Origin: Bacteroidaceae bacterium
GTDB taxonomy: Bacteria > Bacteroidota > Bacteroidia > Bacteroidales > Bacteroidaceae
Assembly: GCA_017429525.1 (NCBI GenBank)
Contig: JAFROT010000031.1
Coordinates: forward strand, 1-64,000
Length of the DNA stretch: 64,000 nt
Reading direction: 5' to 3'
Part shown: positions 26,317 to 35,941 of the stretch, in pieces
Numbering within the stretch: position 1 is the first letter of the stretch
Layout: each line of letters begins with the position of its first letter
Translations under genes and position numbers: made by a program
Notes under the pieces: model-generated
The model's database searches: none
The model's input: the letters and a program-made list of their open reading frames with translations, nothing else
Told to the model about the DNA's origin: nothing

Positions 26317-26349
26317 CATACATATAGTCGCTCAAGGCTTAACGTCTGT

Positions 26350-26426
26350 ATGTGCAGAGCAATACGAACGGACGTGAAGGGTCTCACATACGGACGTGAA
26401 GGGCCTCACATACGGACGTGAAGGGC
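26350..26426. repeat. 22-nt-period array C
   Basis: Two complete 22-nt units (26368-26389, 26390-26411) differ at one base. A third (26412-26426) matches for its first 15 bases, ACGGACGTGAAGGGC. A degenerate copy precedes them in the same phase (26350-26371 shares about 14 of 22 positions). The shared second half ends CTCACAT. Confidence 0.85.
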
Positions 26427-26702
26427 TGCGCGAATGGATGAACGATGAATGTCGAATAACGATTAAGAATTACAGCGCTTCATTGACCAGCTGAGTGCAT
26501 AGGAGAAGGATTGAGTAGCAATAGGCAGCGACTTCCCTTTACAATCCACAAGATGGACAACCCCTTTTGACGACTTTTTACCTTCAAAGGATTATTCAAG
26601 TTAAAGTAATACTTTAATGCTTAATACGGCAGTAAAAGAGCGTCTTATAAAAAATATTTAAAAGTTTTTCTAAGAATGCTTGGTGGGTTCGGGATTTCTA
26701 TG

Positions 26703-26710
26703 TACTTTTG
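26703..26710 (+). promoter_or_regulatory. -7 box TACTTTTG abutting the rsmH start codon
   Basis: TACTTTTG CGCC ATG: the start codon is five bases after the box. The layout is identical to prmC and suggests a leaderless or near-leaderless dcw transcript. Confidence 0.75.
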
Positions 26711-26714
26711 CGCC

Positions 26715-27620
26715 ATGAACCCCGAAACATATCACATTCCCGTGCTCCTGACGCCCTCAGTGGAGGGCTTAGCCATTCGGCCTGAGGGCACATATGTGGA
26801 TGTGACGTTAGGCGGTGGCGGTCATAGTCGCGAGATCCTGAAGCACCTGAAAGGCGGACGGTTGTTCAGTTTCGACCAAGATGCCGATGCCATCAACCGC
26901 GTGAAAGGCGACCCCCGATGGACGCTGATACACTCCAACTTCCGCTACCTGAAGAACTGGATGCGCTACTATGGCGTAGATGCCATCGACGGCCTCCTGG
27001 CCGACCTCGGTGTCAGCAGTCACCATTTCGACACCCCGCAGCGAGGTTTCAGTTTCCGCTCGGAAGCGCCCCTGGATATGCGCATGAACCAGCAGGCCCA
27101 GCTGACGGCAGCCGACGTGCTGAACACCTACTCACGCGAACAACTGACCTCCATCTTCCGCCTTTATGGCGAGTTGAGACAATCGGGGCGCATCTCGTCG
27201 GCTGTGACTCGAGCACGTACTGAGGCTCCCATCGAGACGACGAGCCAGTTGGCAGAACTGCTGATTCCTCTTTTGGGACATGACCGCGAGCGCAAAGATC
27301 TGGCTCGTGCCTTCCAAGCACTTCGCATTGAGGTGAACGGCGAGATGAGTGCCCTCGAAGAGATGCTCGCGTCGGCCATAGAACTGCTTCGCCCTGGTGG
27401 GCGACTGGTGGTCATCTCCTATCACTCGCTTGAAGACCGCATCGTGAAGAATATGATGCGCGCCGGCAACATCAACGGCAAAGTGGAGAGCGACCTGTAC
27501 GGACGCACGAAAGCCCCCATGCGCGCAGTGGAAAAAGCGATCACACCGACGCCCGTGGAGATGGTAGAGAACCCCCGTAGTCGCAGCGCGCGACTGCGCA
27601 TCGCCGAGAAAATTGGCTGA
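26715..27620 (+). CDS. rsmH: 16S rRNA (cytosine1402-N4)-methyltransferase
   Basis: This 301-residue protein starts MNPETYHIPVLLTPSVEGLA and has the SAM motif YVDVTLGGGGHSREIL, DGLLADLGVSSHHFD and the C-terminal VISYHSLEDRIVKN, all typical of RsmH (MraW). It methylates N4 of C1402 in 16S rRNA and is the usual first or second dcw gene. The ATG at 26715 is preferred because the upstream in-frame start at 26676 lies before the promoter box. Confidence 0.95.
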   Translation: MNPETYHIPVLLTPSVEGLAIRPEGTYVDVTLGGGGHSREILKHLKGGRLFSFDQDADAINRVKGDPRWTLIHSNFRYLKNWMRYYGVDAIDGLLADLGVSSHHFDTPQRGFSFRSEAPLDMRMNQQAQLTAADVLNTYSREQLTSIFRLYGELRQSGRISSAVTRARTEAPIETTSQLAELLIPLLGHDRERKDLARAFQALRIEVNGEMSALEEMLASAIELLRPGGRLVVISYHSLEDRIVKNMMRAGNINGKVESDLYGRTKAPMRAVEKAITPTPVEMVENPRSRSARLRIAEKIG

Positions 27621-27664
27621 ACGCAAAGGCTACACACTGAGAGAGTTGTGGCAAGTTGAGCAAC

Positions 27665-27736
27665 ATGAAACGACAACGCGAGGTGGACAAAAAGAGAAAA
27701 GGAGTAGAAACCATCTTCGCGCGTAATATATTTTAA
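27665..27736 (+). CDS. Possible 23-residue basic peptide between rsmH and ftsL
   Basis: A short frame, ATG to TAA, encodes MKRQREVDKKRKGVETIFAR plus three residues. It is strongly basic, and its first residues resemble the start of the next gene (MKRKAEEG). No good ribosome-binding site is visible. It could be a real leader peptide, a decayed duplication of the ftsL start or chance. Confidence 0.2.
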   Translation: MKRQREVDKKRKGVETIFARNIF

Positions 27737-27754
27737 GGTAAAAGTGAGAATAGC

Positions 27755-28339
27755 ATGAAACGTAAGGCTGAAGAAGGCTTGGATGAGGACGTGCGCCTCA
27801 ATGAGGATATACGTCCAGACGCCCCCAGCGAGGTGCCCTTCGAGATCGAGGCGAATGTGCCTGAGGACTCGGAGATTGCCTATGCTGTGGTCGCCGATGA
27901 GCAGAGCTTGACTGACGAGGCAAGCGCGGCCGAGGACGACGAGGACGCTGATGCGTCGGAAACGATTGAGCCCTCGTCAAGCCGCTCGACTTGGCGTCGG
28001 TTCGCGTCGGAGGACATGCCCCAGCTATCGCTGCGCGAGATCTTGGGCGGCGACTACCTCATCGCGGGCTTCCTGCGCCGACAGATCTGGTTCATCCTCT
28101 TCCTGATGGTGCTGGCCATCGCCTACATCAGCAACCGTTACGGTGCACAGCAGGAGATCATCGAAGAAGAGAATCTGCGCAAAGAGCTGTTAGAGAAGAA
28201 GAACTATGCTTTGACGCAGTATGCCGAGCTGACCATGCAGACGCGCCAGAGCAGCCTGGAACGCCGGCTGAAGAGCATGGGCGACAGCACCCTCGTGGCA
28301 GCCAAGGAGCCGCCATTCTTCATCGTGAGAAAGGAATGA
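27755..28339 (+). CDS. ftsL: FtsL-like division protein with long acidic N-terminal extension
   Basis: This 194-residue bitopic protein has a roughly 105-residue acidic cytoplasmic part rich in Glu, Asp, Ala and Ser. One membrane segment follows (about 112-130, IWFILFLMVLAIAYISNRYG), then a coiled-coil periplasmic part (QQEIIEEENLRKELLEKKNY). Bacteroidota FtsL is recognised mostly by this shape and by its place between rsmH and ftsI. It would link FtsQ/FtsB-type proteins to FtsW/FtsI. Motif-level sequence support is weak; context is strong. Confidence 0.75.
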   Translation: MKRKAEEGLDEDVRLNEDIRPDAPSEVPFEIEANVPEDSEIAYAVVADEQSLTDEASAAEDDEDADASETIEPSSSRSTWRRFASEDMPQLSLREILGGDYLIAGFLRRQIWFILFLMVLAIAYISNRYGAQQEIIEEENLRKELLEKKNYALTQYAELTMQTRQSSLERRLKSMGDSTLVAAKEPPFFIVRKE

Positions 28340-28369
28340 GAACATCGAATCATCTTGTGTATCTGATTT

Positions 28370-30421
28370 ATGAACTTCGACAATAAAAGGACCATACCAC
28401 GCTATCTGTTCATCATCATCGTACTGACGTTGGTGGGCACAGCTATCATAGGCAAGGCAGCCTATGAGATGCTTGTGCGCAACAGCTACTGGGAGGCGGT
28501 GCGCAAGCGTATGGCCTCGCAGCAAAAAGACATCCCAGCCATCCGAGGCAACATCTACTCTGCCGACGGACAGCTGATGGTAGGTTCGATGCCCGTGTAC
28601 ACGCTCCGTGCCGACTTTGTCGTGAAGGACCCCAACGATCCTGTTGCCGAGAAGAAACTTCGCGTCTGGCGCGACAGCACCTTCAAGGCCGATTTAGACA
28701 GCCTCTGCCTGGGACTGCACGAACTGTTTCCCGACCTGTCGGTGGAAGGTTTCCGCACCAAGTTGCTTGAAGGCAAGCGTAGCGGACGTCGCAACTTGGC
28801 AATCAGGCACAACGTATCGTACATCAAATACAAGGAGTTCCTGAAGTTGCCGTATGTGCATTATGGGCGCATCAAGACAGGCTTTTATGCCGAAGAAATC
28901 CCTCAGCGTCAGAAGCCATACGGCAGCATGGCTACCCGCACGCTGGGTTCGCTGATGACCAGCAATGACTCGGCACGCAACGGGCTGGAGCTGGCCTACG
29001 ACAGCATCCTCCGTGGCATCAATGGCAAGATGCACCGCGAGAAGGTGCGCCGCCAATGGATGGACAAGACGGACGTTGAACCCGTGAACGGTCTCGACCT
29101 GATTACGACCATCGACGTTGGCATGCAGGACGCTGCCGAGAAGATTCTGGAACGCAAGCTGAAAGAGATCAATGCGGAGATAGGCGTTGTCGTGCTGATG
29201 GAAGTACAGACAGGCGACGTCAAGGCCATAGTGAACCTGACGCGCATCGCCCCAGGCGTCTATGCAGAAGTGAAGAACAATGCCATCACAGACCTATGGG
29301 AACCGGGATCGACGTTCAAGACCGCCTCGATGATGGTAGCCTTGGAGGATGGTATGGTGACACGCGCCGACGGCGTAGACGTGGGCAACGGCCAATGGCT
29401 GATGCACGGACGCGTGATGAAAGACCACAACTGGCGCAAGGGCGGCTACGGACGCAAGATTTCAGTGGACGAGTGTCTGATGTTCTCGTCGAACATCGGA
29501 GTCAGTCGCATCATCGATGAGCACTACCACGACCATCCTGAGCGCTACGTGGACGGCCTCTACCGCGAAGGCGTAGGTGTTCCCGTGGACCTGCCTTTCC
29601 CCGGCGCAGGCAAGCCTTACGTCAGGCGCCCGAAGCCCGACGGCAGCAACTGGAGCAAGACCGCGCTGCCTTGGATGAGCATTGGTTATGAGACACAGAT
29701 TCCACCCATCTACACGGTGATGTTCTACAACGCCATCGCCAACAATGGGCGCATGGTTCAGCCTCGCTTCGTGCGCGAAATTCAGCGCGACGGCGTCACG
29801 TTGAAGGAATTCCCCGTGGTGACGGTGAAAGAGCGCATCTGCAAGCCCAGTACGCTCAAGGACATCCACGACATTCTGGAGCGCGTGGTCAACGACCCTC
29901 ATGGTCTCGGCAAGAAAGCTGGTTGCAAGCAGTTCAAGGTCTGTGGCAAGACAGGTACAGCACAAATTGCTGACGAACACGGCAGTTACCACAGCTCACC
30001 CGCCCGCTATATGGTCAGCTTCGCAGGTTTCTACCCAAGCGAGGCGCCCAAGTACTCATGCGTCGTCTGCATCAAGAAGAGCGGTCTGCCTGCCTCCGGC
30101 GGCGGACAAGCCGGTCCGGTGTTCAGCGAGATTGCCCAGTTCGTGATGGCAAAAGGTGTGTTCCGCCCAGCCAGTGCTGCGGCCGACAGCACATCTATTT
30201 TCGAGGCACCCGAACCAACGCCTATCCCCGAGGTAGAAAAAGGGAAGGTGCCGAATGTGCAAGGTCTCGGTGCACGCGATGCCGTCAGCCTGTTGGAACA
30301 GCAGGGACTCCGCGTGAAGCTGCACGGACAGGGGCAAGTCCACAGCCAAAGCCTGCCTGCGGGCAGTGCCGCCGTCGAAGGACAGACCATCGCGCTGGAA
30401 CTCAAGGTTAAGAACGAATAA
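28370..30421 (+). CDS. ftsI: Penicillin-binding protein, FtsI/PBP2x-like transpeptidase with PASTA domain
   Basis: This 683-residue class B PBP has an N-terminal anchor (about 10-30), a dimerisation domain, a transpeptidase domain and one C-terminal PASTA domain (about 620-683). The active-site motifs are complete: S-T-F-K in WEPGSTFKTASM, S-S-N in MFSSNIGVS and KTG in VCGKTGTAQIA. It cross-links septal peptidoglycan with FtsW. It starts 30 nt after ftsL and ends 12 nt before murE. The PASTA domain is shared with PBP2x-type proteins. Confidence 0.93.
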   Translation: MNFDNKRTIPRYLFIIIVLTLVGTAIIGKAAYEMLVRNSYWEAVRKRMASQQKDIPAIRGNIYSADGQLMVGSMPVYTLRADFVVKDPNDPVAEKKLRVWRDSTFKADLDSLCLGLHELFPDLSVEGFRTKLLEGKRSGRRNLAIRHNVSYIKYKEFLKLPYVHYGRIKTGFYAEEIPQRQKPYGSMATRTLGSLMTSNDSARNGLELAYDSILRGINGKMHREKVRRQWMDKTDVEPVNGLDLITTIDVGMQDAAEKILERKLKEINAEIGVVVLMEVQTGDVKAIVNLTRIAPGVYAEVKNNAITDLWEPGSTFKTASMMVALEDGMVTRADGVDVGNGQWLMHGRVMKDHNWRKGGYGRKISVDECLMFSSNIGVSRIIDEHYHDHPERYVDGLYREGVGVPVDLPFPGAGKPYVRRPKPDGSNWSKTALPWMSIGYETQIPPIYTVMFYNAIANNGRMVQPRFVREIQRDGVTLKEFPVVTVKERICKPSTLKDIHDILERVVNDPHGLGKKAGCKQFKVCGKTGTAQIADEHGSYHSSPARYMVSFAGFYPSEAPKYSCVVCIKKSGLPASGGGQAGPVFSEIAQFVMAKGVFRPASAAADSTSIFEAPEPTPIPEVEKGKVPNVQGLGARDAVSLLEQQGLRVKLHGQGQVHSQSLPAGSAAVEGQTIALELKVKNE

Positions 30422-30433
30422 AAAAAGATCAAT

Positions 30434-31894
30434 ATGTTACTCTCTGAACTCCTCAAGGCCGTTCAACCCATCCAAGTGACGGGTACTACGGACATTGATG
30501 TCACCGACATCCAAATTGATTCGCGTCGCATTCAGGCGGGTGCGCTCTTCGTTGCCGTTCCTGGCACACAGGTAGACGGCCACACATATATCCCCAAAGC
30601 CATTGAGCTGGGCGCTCGTGCCATCGTCTGTCAGACCCTGCCGACGTCCTGCGCAGAAGGCGTGACTTACGTACAGGTGGCCGATAGCGAAGGGGCAGTA
30701 GGTCCGTTGGCCCACCATTTCTTCGGCGATCCGACCGAGAAACTCGATTTGATCGGTGTCACCGGCACCAACGGCAAGACGACGATTGCGACTCTGCTGT
30801 ACAAGATGTTCCGCATCTTCGGTTACAAGTGTGGGCTCGTATCAACCGTTTGCAATTACATCGACGACAAAGCCATCCCTACCGAGCACACGACGCCCGA
30901 CCCCATCACCCTCAACCGTCTGCTGGGACAGATGGCAGACGAGGGTTGCCGCTTCGCCTTCATGGAGGTCAGCTCACACAGTGTAGCTCAACGACGCATT
31001 GGCGGGCTTAAGTTCAGGGGAGGGCTCTTCACCAATCTCACACGCGACCATCTGGATTATCACAAGACCTTCGAAGCCTACCGCGATGCCAAGAAAGGGT
31101 TCTTCGACCTGCTTCCCAAAGGGGCTTTCGCCGTCACGAATGCCGATGACAAGAACGGACTGTTCATGACCCAGAACACGAAGGCTGAAGTCAAGACCTA
31201 CTCACTACGCGCCATGGCCGACTTCCGTGCTCGCATTCTGGAAGAAAGTTTTGAGGGCATGACCCTCGACATCTGCGGTCGCGAGGTTTGTGTTCAGTTC
31301 ATTGGACGATTCAACGTGTCGAACCTCCTGGCCGTCTACGGCGCTGCTATTTGTCTGGGCAAACAGCCCGAAGACGTTCTCGTAGCCCTGAGCACGCTGC
31401 GCCCCGTGAACGGCCGTTTCGAGACCATCCGCTCACGCGAAGGCGTCACCGCCATCGTAGACTACGCTCACACCCCCGATGCCTTGGACAACGTTCTCAC
31501 GACAGTCAATGAGATCCTGAAGAAGCCAGGACAGTGCATCACCGTCTGCGGCGCTGGCGGTAATCGCGACAAAGGCAAGCGCCCGCTGATGGCACAGTCG
31601 GCCGTTCGCGCTTCAGACCGCGTCATCATCACCTCCGACAATCCCCGCTTCGAAGAGCCCCAAGCCATCATCGATGATATGCTGGCAGGCATCACTTCGG
31701 CTGAGGATAAGCGCAAGGTGTTGAGCATCGTAGACCGTCGTGAGGCAATCCGCACGGCCTGCATGATGGCACAACCTGGCGATGTTATCCTGATTGCCGG
31801 AAAGGGGCATGAGGACTATCAGGAAGTCTGCGGCGTGAAACATCATTTCGACGACCACGAAGTCGTTCGTGAAGCGTTTGGCATTCAAGCGTGA
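30434..31894 (+). CDS. murE: UDP-MurNAc-L-Ala-D-Glu:meso-diaminopimelate ligase
   Basis: This 486-residue Mur ligase has the ATP loop [27 protein letters not shown] and the DNPR motif ([12 protein letters not shown]) that marks meso-diaminopimelate specificity over lysine. It adds the third residue of the peptidoglycan stem peptide in the cytoplasm. It follows ftsI by 12 nt. Its 3' end runs into an 8-nt-period repeat that fills the spacer before mraY. Confidence 0.96.
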   Translation: MLLSELLKAVQPIQVTGTTDIDVTDIQIDSRRIQAGALFVAVPGTQVDGHTYIPKAIELGARAIVCQTLPTSCAEGVTYVQVADSEGAVGPLAHHFFGDPTEKLDLIGVTGTNGKTTIATLLYKMFRIFGYKCGLVSTVCNYIDDKAIPTEHTTPDPITLNRLLGQMADEGCRFAFMEVSSHSVAQRRIGGLKFRGGLFTNLTRDHLDYHKTFEAYRDAKKGFFDLLPKGAFAVTNADDKNGLFMTQNTKAEVKTYSLRAMADFRARILEESFEGMTLDICGREVCVQFIGRFNVSNLLAVYGAAICLGKQPEDVLVALSTLRPVNGRFETIRSREGVTAIVDYAHTPDALDNVLTTVNEILKKPGQCITVCGAGGNRDKGKRPLMAQSAVRASDRVIITSDNPRFEEPQAIIDDMLAGITSAEDKRKVLSIVDRREAIRTACMMAQPGDVILIAGKGHEDYQEVCGVKHHFDDHEVVREAFGIQA

Positions 31895-31903
31895 AGACAT
31901 TAT

Positions 31904-31951
31904 CGATATTACGACATCTCGTTATTTCGACATTATGGTATTTCGATATTA
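31904..31951. repeat. 8-nt-period repeat between murE and mraY
   Basis: Six eight-base words in exact register: CGATATTA, CGACATCT, CGTTATTT, CGACATTA, TGGTATTT, CGATATTA. It fills most of the 76-nt spacer and begins ten bases after the murE stop codon. Confidence 0.8.
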
Positions 31952-31970
31952 ATCAGCAAAATCCAATAAG

Positions 31971-33233
31971 ATGCTTTACTACCTCTTCCGCTACCTTGGC
32001 GAGTTCGGCATACCCGGCTCACACATGTGGAGTTATATCTCCTTCCGCGCCCTGCTCACGTTGGTGCTGTCGCTCATCATCTCTGCCTGGTTTGGCGAGT
32101 GGTTTATTAAATGGATGAAACGTCGCAACTACAGCGAGGAACAGCGCGATGCCAGTATCGACCCCTATGGCGTCGAGAAGAAAGGCGTTCCCACGATGGG
32201 CGGCATCATCATCATTGTGGCAACAGTCGTCCCCGCATTGCTCTTCGGTCGTCTGCGCAATATCTATATGTTGTTGATGCTTGGCACGACACTATGGCTG
32301 GGCCTCTTGGGCTTCCTCGATGACTACACCAAGATGCACAAGAGCAAGGACGGCATCCGCCCCATCGTCAAGCTGGCCGGTCAGGCTGTTCTGGGGCTGG
32401 TGGTTGGCCTCGTGCTTTGGCTCAGTCCCGATGCTGTCATCCGCGAAAACGTGAGTTCCGAAAAGGAAAATGGCATAGAAATCGTACATAAGAGCGAACC
32501 CGTTAAGAGCACGCTGACCACCATTCCTTTCGTAAAAAACAACAACCTCAGCTATACCGAGGCCTGTTCATGGCTGGGCAAATATAAAGGTCCTGCAGGT
32601 TGGGGACTGTTCGTTTTGGTGACCATCTTCATCGTCATGGCCGTGTCGAATGGAGCGAATATGAACGATGGCATGGACGGTATGTGCGCAGGTAATTCGG
32701 CCATTATGTGTTTCGCCTTAGCCATCTTGGCCTATGTATCATCGCACATTCAGTTTGCAGCTTATCTGAACATCATGTACATTCCAGGCTCTGAAGAGCT
32801 TGTTGTATTCTTGATGGCTTTCGTGGGTGCGCTGATTGGTTTCTTATGGTACAATGCCTATCCGGCACAAGTCTTCATGGGCGACACAGGGTCGCTGGCT
32901 ATCGGAGGCATCATCGCCGTGACGGCCATCATCATCCATAAGGAACTGCTGTTGCCGCTTATCTGCTTCATCTTCTTCATTGAGAGCGTCAGCGTGCTGG
33001 CACAAACCAATTATGCACGCTATGGCAACCGCAAGGGACTGAAGCTCCGTGTGTTCAAGCGCGCTCCTATCCACGATGCCTTCCGTGTGAAACCTGACCA
33101 ACTGGCACCCGACCTCCACATCATCTTCAACTGGCCGAAGGGATGCTGGCTGGAGTCGAAGATTACGACCCGTTTTTGGATTGTGACCATCATGATGTGC
33201 GCGTTGGCTATCGTCACGCTGAAGATCAGGTAA
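31971..33233 (+). CDS. mraY: Phospho-MurNAc-pentapeptide transferase
   Basis: This 420-residue polytopic membrane enzyme makes lipid I from UDP-MurNAc-pentapeptide and undecaprenyl phosphate. The motifs are GVPTMGGIIIIV, FLDDYTKMHKSKDG, NMNDGMDGMCAG and MGDTGSLAIGG. A loop of about 60 residues (about 155-215, including VSSEKENGIEIVHKSEPVK) makes it longer than typical MraY, as in other Bacteroidota. It uses the lipid supplied by UppS in this window. Confidence 0.95.
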   Translation: MLYYLFRYLGEFGIPGSHMWSYISFRALLTLVLSLIISAWFGEWFIKWMKRRNYSEEQRDASIDPYGVEKKGVPTMGGIIIIVATVVPALLFGRLRNIYMLLMLGTTLWLGLLGFLDDYTKMHKSKDGIRPIVKLAGQAVLGLVVGLVLWLSPDAVIRENVSSEKENGIEIVHKSEPVKSTLTTIPFVKNNNLSYTEACSWLGKYKGPAGWGLFVLVTIFIVMAVSNGANMNDGMDGMCAGNSAIMCFALAILAYVSSHIQFAAYLNIMYIPGSEELVVFLMAFVGALIGFLWYNAYPAQVFMGDTGSLAIGGIIAVTAIIIHKELLLPLICFIFFIESVSVLAQTNYARYGNRKGLKLRVFKRAPIHDAFRVKPDQLAPDLHIIFNWPKGCWLESKITTRFWIVTIMMCALAIVTLKIR

Positions 33234-33278
33234 AAAGAAAGAAGAAAAGAGGAATCGTTAAAAGTGAATCATTAGGAT

Positions 33279-34610
33279 ATGAAAAGAATCGTCATATTAG
33301 GAGCCGCAGAGAGCGGCGTTGGTGCAGCCATCTTAGCCCAAAAGGAGGGCTTCGACGTGTTTGTCACAGACATGGGTCATATCAAGCCCCACTACAAAGA
33401 GATGCTCGACAGCCACGGCATCACATGGGAAGAAGGTCATCACACCGAGGAACTCGTGCTGAATGCCAACGAGATCATCAAAAGCCCAGGGATTCCCGAC
33501 AAGGCCCCGATGGTGCAGAAGGTGATTGCCGCCGGCATCCCTATCATCAGCGAAATTGAGTTTGCTGGTCGTTATACGGATTCCAAGATGATCTGTATCA
33601 CGGGCTCCAACGGCAAGACAACCACGACAAGCCTCATCTATCACATCTTCAAGAAAGCGGGTTATGACGTAGGTCTCGCCGGGAACATCGGCCGCAGTCT
33701 GGCCCTGCAGGTTGCAGAGGATCCACATGCCTACTATGTCATTGAACTGTCCAGCTTCCAGCTGGATAACATGTACGATTTCCGTGCCAACATCGCTGTG
33801 CTGCTAAATATCACGCCCGACCACCTCGATCGCTACGACAATTCGATGCAGAACTACACCGATGCCAAGATGCGCATCCTGCAGAACCAGACCAAAAACG
33901 ATGCTTTCGTCTTCTGGAACGACGACCCCATCATCAGCCGTGAGCTGGAGAAGTACCACATCGAGAGCCGTATGTGCCCCTTCAGCATCCTCAAGAAAGA
34001 AGGCATGATTGGCTACATCGCCGATGGCGAATATGTCATTGAACGTCCGACACCTTTCAATATGGAACAGGAAGAACTGGCACTATCAGGCAAACATAAT
34101 ATGTATAACTCTCTGGCTGCAGGCATTACGGCTGACCTCAGTGGAATCTCCAATGATGTCATCCGTGAGAGTCTCAGCGACTTCGAGGGCGTAGAACATC
34201 GATTGGAGTTCGTCTGCAAAGTGCATGGCGTGACCTTCATCAATGACTCCAAAGCCACGAATGTCGACGCCTGTTGGTATGCCCTGGAGAGCATGACGCA
34301 ACCGACCATTCTCATTCTTGGAGGTCTGGACAAGGGAAACGACTACGAACAAATCAAAGACCTCGTCAGCAAGAAGTGCAAAGGTCTCGTCTATCTTGGC
34401 GTGGACAACAGCAAACTGCACGATTTCTTCGATAAACTCGGCATTCCCGTGGCTGAGACTCATTCGATGAAAGACTGCGTCGATGCCTGCTACCGCATGG
34501 CGGCACCTGGCGATACCGTGCTCCTCTCACCCTGCTGCGCCAGCTTTGACCTCTTTAAGAATATGGAAGACCGCGGCGAGCAGTTCAAGCAACTTGCCCG
34601 CGCCCTTTAA
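33279..34610 (+). CDS. murD: UDP-MurNAc-L-alanine:D-glutamate ligase
   Basis: This 443-residue Mur ligase has an N-terminal Rossmann-like domain (RIVILGAAESGVGAAILAQ), the ATP loop ITGSNGKTTTTSLIYH, ELSSFQLDNM and the C-terminal NDSKATNVDACWYAL. It adds D-glutamate to UDP-MurNAc-L-Ala. It lies 45 nt after mraY and 14 nt before ftsW. Confidence 0.96.
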   Translation: MKRIVILGAAESGVGAAILAQKEGFDVFVTDMGHIKPHYKEMLDSHGITWEEGHHTEELVLNANEIIKSPGIPDKAPMVQKVIAAGIPIISEIEFAGRYTDSKMICITGSNGKTTTTSLIYHIFKKAGYDVGLAGNIGRSLALQVAEDPHAYYVIELSSFQLDNMYDFRANIAVLLNITPDHLDRYDNSMQNYTDAKMRILQNQTKNDAFVFWNDDPIISRELEKYHIESRMCPFSILKKEGMIGYIADGEYVIERPTPFNMEQEELALSGKHNMYNSLAAGITADLSGISNDVIRESLSDFEGVEHRLEFVCKVHGVTFINDSKATNVDACWYALESMTQPTILILGGLDKGNDYEQIKDLVSKKCKGLVYLGVDNSKLHDFFDKLGIPVAETHSMKDCVDACYRMAAPGDTVLLSPCCASFDLFKNMEDRGEQFKQLARAL

Positions 34611-34624
34611 CACGTAGAACCGCA

Positions 34625-35827
34625 ATGAAGCTTAGCGACAAGTCCTTCAATTTCAGCAGCCTCTTCGAAGGCGATAAAGTGCTGTGGATGGTACTCTTCT
34701 TCCTGTGTATCATCTCCATTCTCGAAGTGTACAGTGCTTCGAGCAACATGACTTTTGAGAAGGGTGCCTACTGGAGCCCTGTGCTGATGCACAGCATCTA
34801 TCTGCTCATCGGCGTGGGAGTGGCGTGGGTCATCCATCGCATTCCATGCAATTACTTCGGCTGGATTGTGGTTGTAGGACCGTTGCTCAGTGTCATCTTA
34901 CTGATAGCGGTGTTTTTCTCTGGGAGCCTGAATGACACAAACCGATGGATGTCCATAGGTGGTATTTCGTTCCAACCCTCTGAGATTGCCAAGGGCTCGT
35001 TGGTGGTCGTCGTTGCATGGATCCTCAGTGTGATGCGTGATGAACACGGAGCCACGACCTCAGCCTTCAAGTGGATAATGGGTGTAACTATGGTCATCTG
35101 CGGCCTGATTGTTTCGGAGAACTTGTCGACGGCAGCTCTTACCTTCATGGTCGTGCTGATGATGATGTTCGTGGGACAGGTGCCCTGGAAGCAGTTGGGT
35201 GCCCTCATCGGACTGCTGGCTATAGCGGGGTCGTTGGGCTATTCTGTTCTGCGTTTCACCCCCGACGACACGCTGACTCAATTGGAGCAAGTGCCTGTGC
35301 TCAAGCGTTTGCCCACATGGGCGCACCGTGTTCGCAACCACAGCGAGTTCGCTGCCAACCCCGATAGCTTCGACCTCAGCACGAATCCCCAAATCGTACA
35401 ATCGCATATTGCTATCGCTACATGCAATGTGATTGGACGAGGACCTGGCAACTCCGAGGTGCGCGACTTCCTGCCGCAAGCCTACTCCGACTTTATCTAT
35501 GCTATCATAATCGAGGAGCTGGGCCTTGCCGGAGGTCTTTTCGTTCTTTTGCTTTATATTGCCTTGCTCTATCGAGCGGCGCGTATCGCTGGACGATGCG
35601 TGAAGAATTTCCCTGCATTCCTCATCATGGGATTGGCGCTACTCATCGTCACACAGGCGCTAATCAACATGATGGTGGCCGTCGGGATCTTCCCCGTGAC
35701 GGGCCAGCCTTTACCACTTGTCAGTCGAGGCGGTTCGTCGATTATGGTGAACTGCGCTTACATCGGTATGATGCTTTCCATCAGCCGTTCAGCAGCGATG
35801 GTAACAGCCGATGAGAGTTCAAAATAG
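34625..35827 (+). CDS. ftsW: Peptidoglycan glycosyltransferase FtsW (SEDS family)
   Basis: This 400-residue polytopic protein has about ten hydrophobic segments. SEDS signatures include EVYSASSNMTF, GISFQPSEIAKGSLV and the C-terminal TGQPLPLVSRGGSSIMVNC. It polymerises glycan at the septum with FtsI. An A/T hairpin follows the stop, and murG has its own promoter, so the cluster can be split here. Confidence 0.94.
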   Translation: MKLSDKSFNFSSLFEGDKVLWMVLFFLCIISILEVYSASSNMTFEKGAYWSPVLMHSIYLLIGVGVAWVIHRIPCNYFGWIVVVGPLLSVILLIAVFFSGSLNDTNRWMSIGGISFQPSEIAKGSLVVVVAWILSVMRDEHGATTSAFKWIMGVTMVICGLIVSENLSTAALTFMVVLMMMFVGQVPWKQLGALIGLLAIAGSLGYSVLRFTPDDTLTQLEQVPVLKRLPTWAHRVRNHSEFAANPDSFDLSTNPQIVQSHIAIATCNVIGRGPGNSEVRDFLPQAYSDFIYAIIIEELGLAGGLFVLLLYIALLYRAARIAGRCVKNFPAFLIMGLALLIVTQALINMMVAVGIFPVTGQPLPLVSRGGSSIMVNCAYIGMMLSISRSAAMVTADESSK

Positions 35828-35857
35828 CCCCCTAAGGAGGCGTAGAGGCAAGTGAAA

Positions 35858-35881
35858 CCTTTTTTTCAAAGAAAAAAAAGG
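35858..35881 (+). terminator. A/T-rich hairpin after ftsW
   Basis: CCTTTTTTT pairs with AAAAAAAGG around a 6-nt loop, about 30 nt after the ftsW stop. The stem is weak (mostly A-T), so termination may be partial. Confidence 0.45.
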
Positions 35882-35912
35882 TACAAAAGACTCATCGAAC
35901 GATAATTATTAC

Positions 35913-35920
35913 TATATTTG
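35913..35920 (+). promoter_or_regulatory. -7 box TATATTTG upstream of murG
   Basis: A perfect TAnnTTTG inside the dcw cluster, 22 nt before the murG ATG. It gives the second half of the cluster its own transcription start. Confidence 0.7.
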
Positions 35921-35941
35921 CACAAAATTTCTGAAGTTTGC

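Larger units (their letters stand above)
25910..26714. other. Long spacer between cysE and the dcw cluster
   Basis: No convincing gene was seen in about 800 bases. It contains the cysE hairpin, two copies of CAAACTACACT (26020, 26051), an alternating Py/Pu tract (26143-26160), a faint 22-nt-period stretch (26194-26288), a 26-nt perfect palindrome (26291-26316), array C (26350-26426) and the rsmH promoter. mraZ, which often opens a dcw cluster, is not visible. Confidence 0.7.

Noticed and set aside
26090-26335. Minus-strand 81-codon frame in the cysE-rsmH spacer
   Set aside because: It runs across the Z-DNA-prone tract and part of the 26-nt palindrome, has no domain or ribosome-binding site, and looks like chance.
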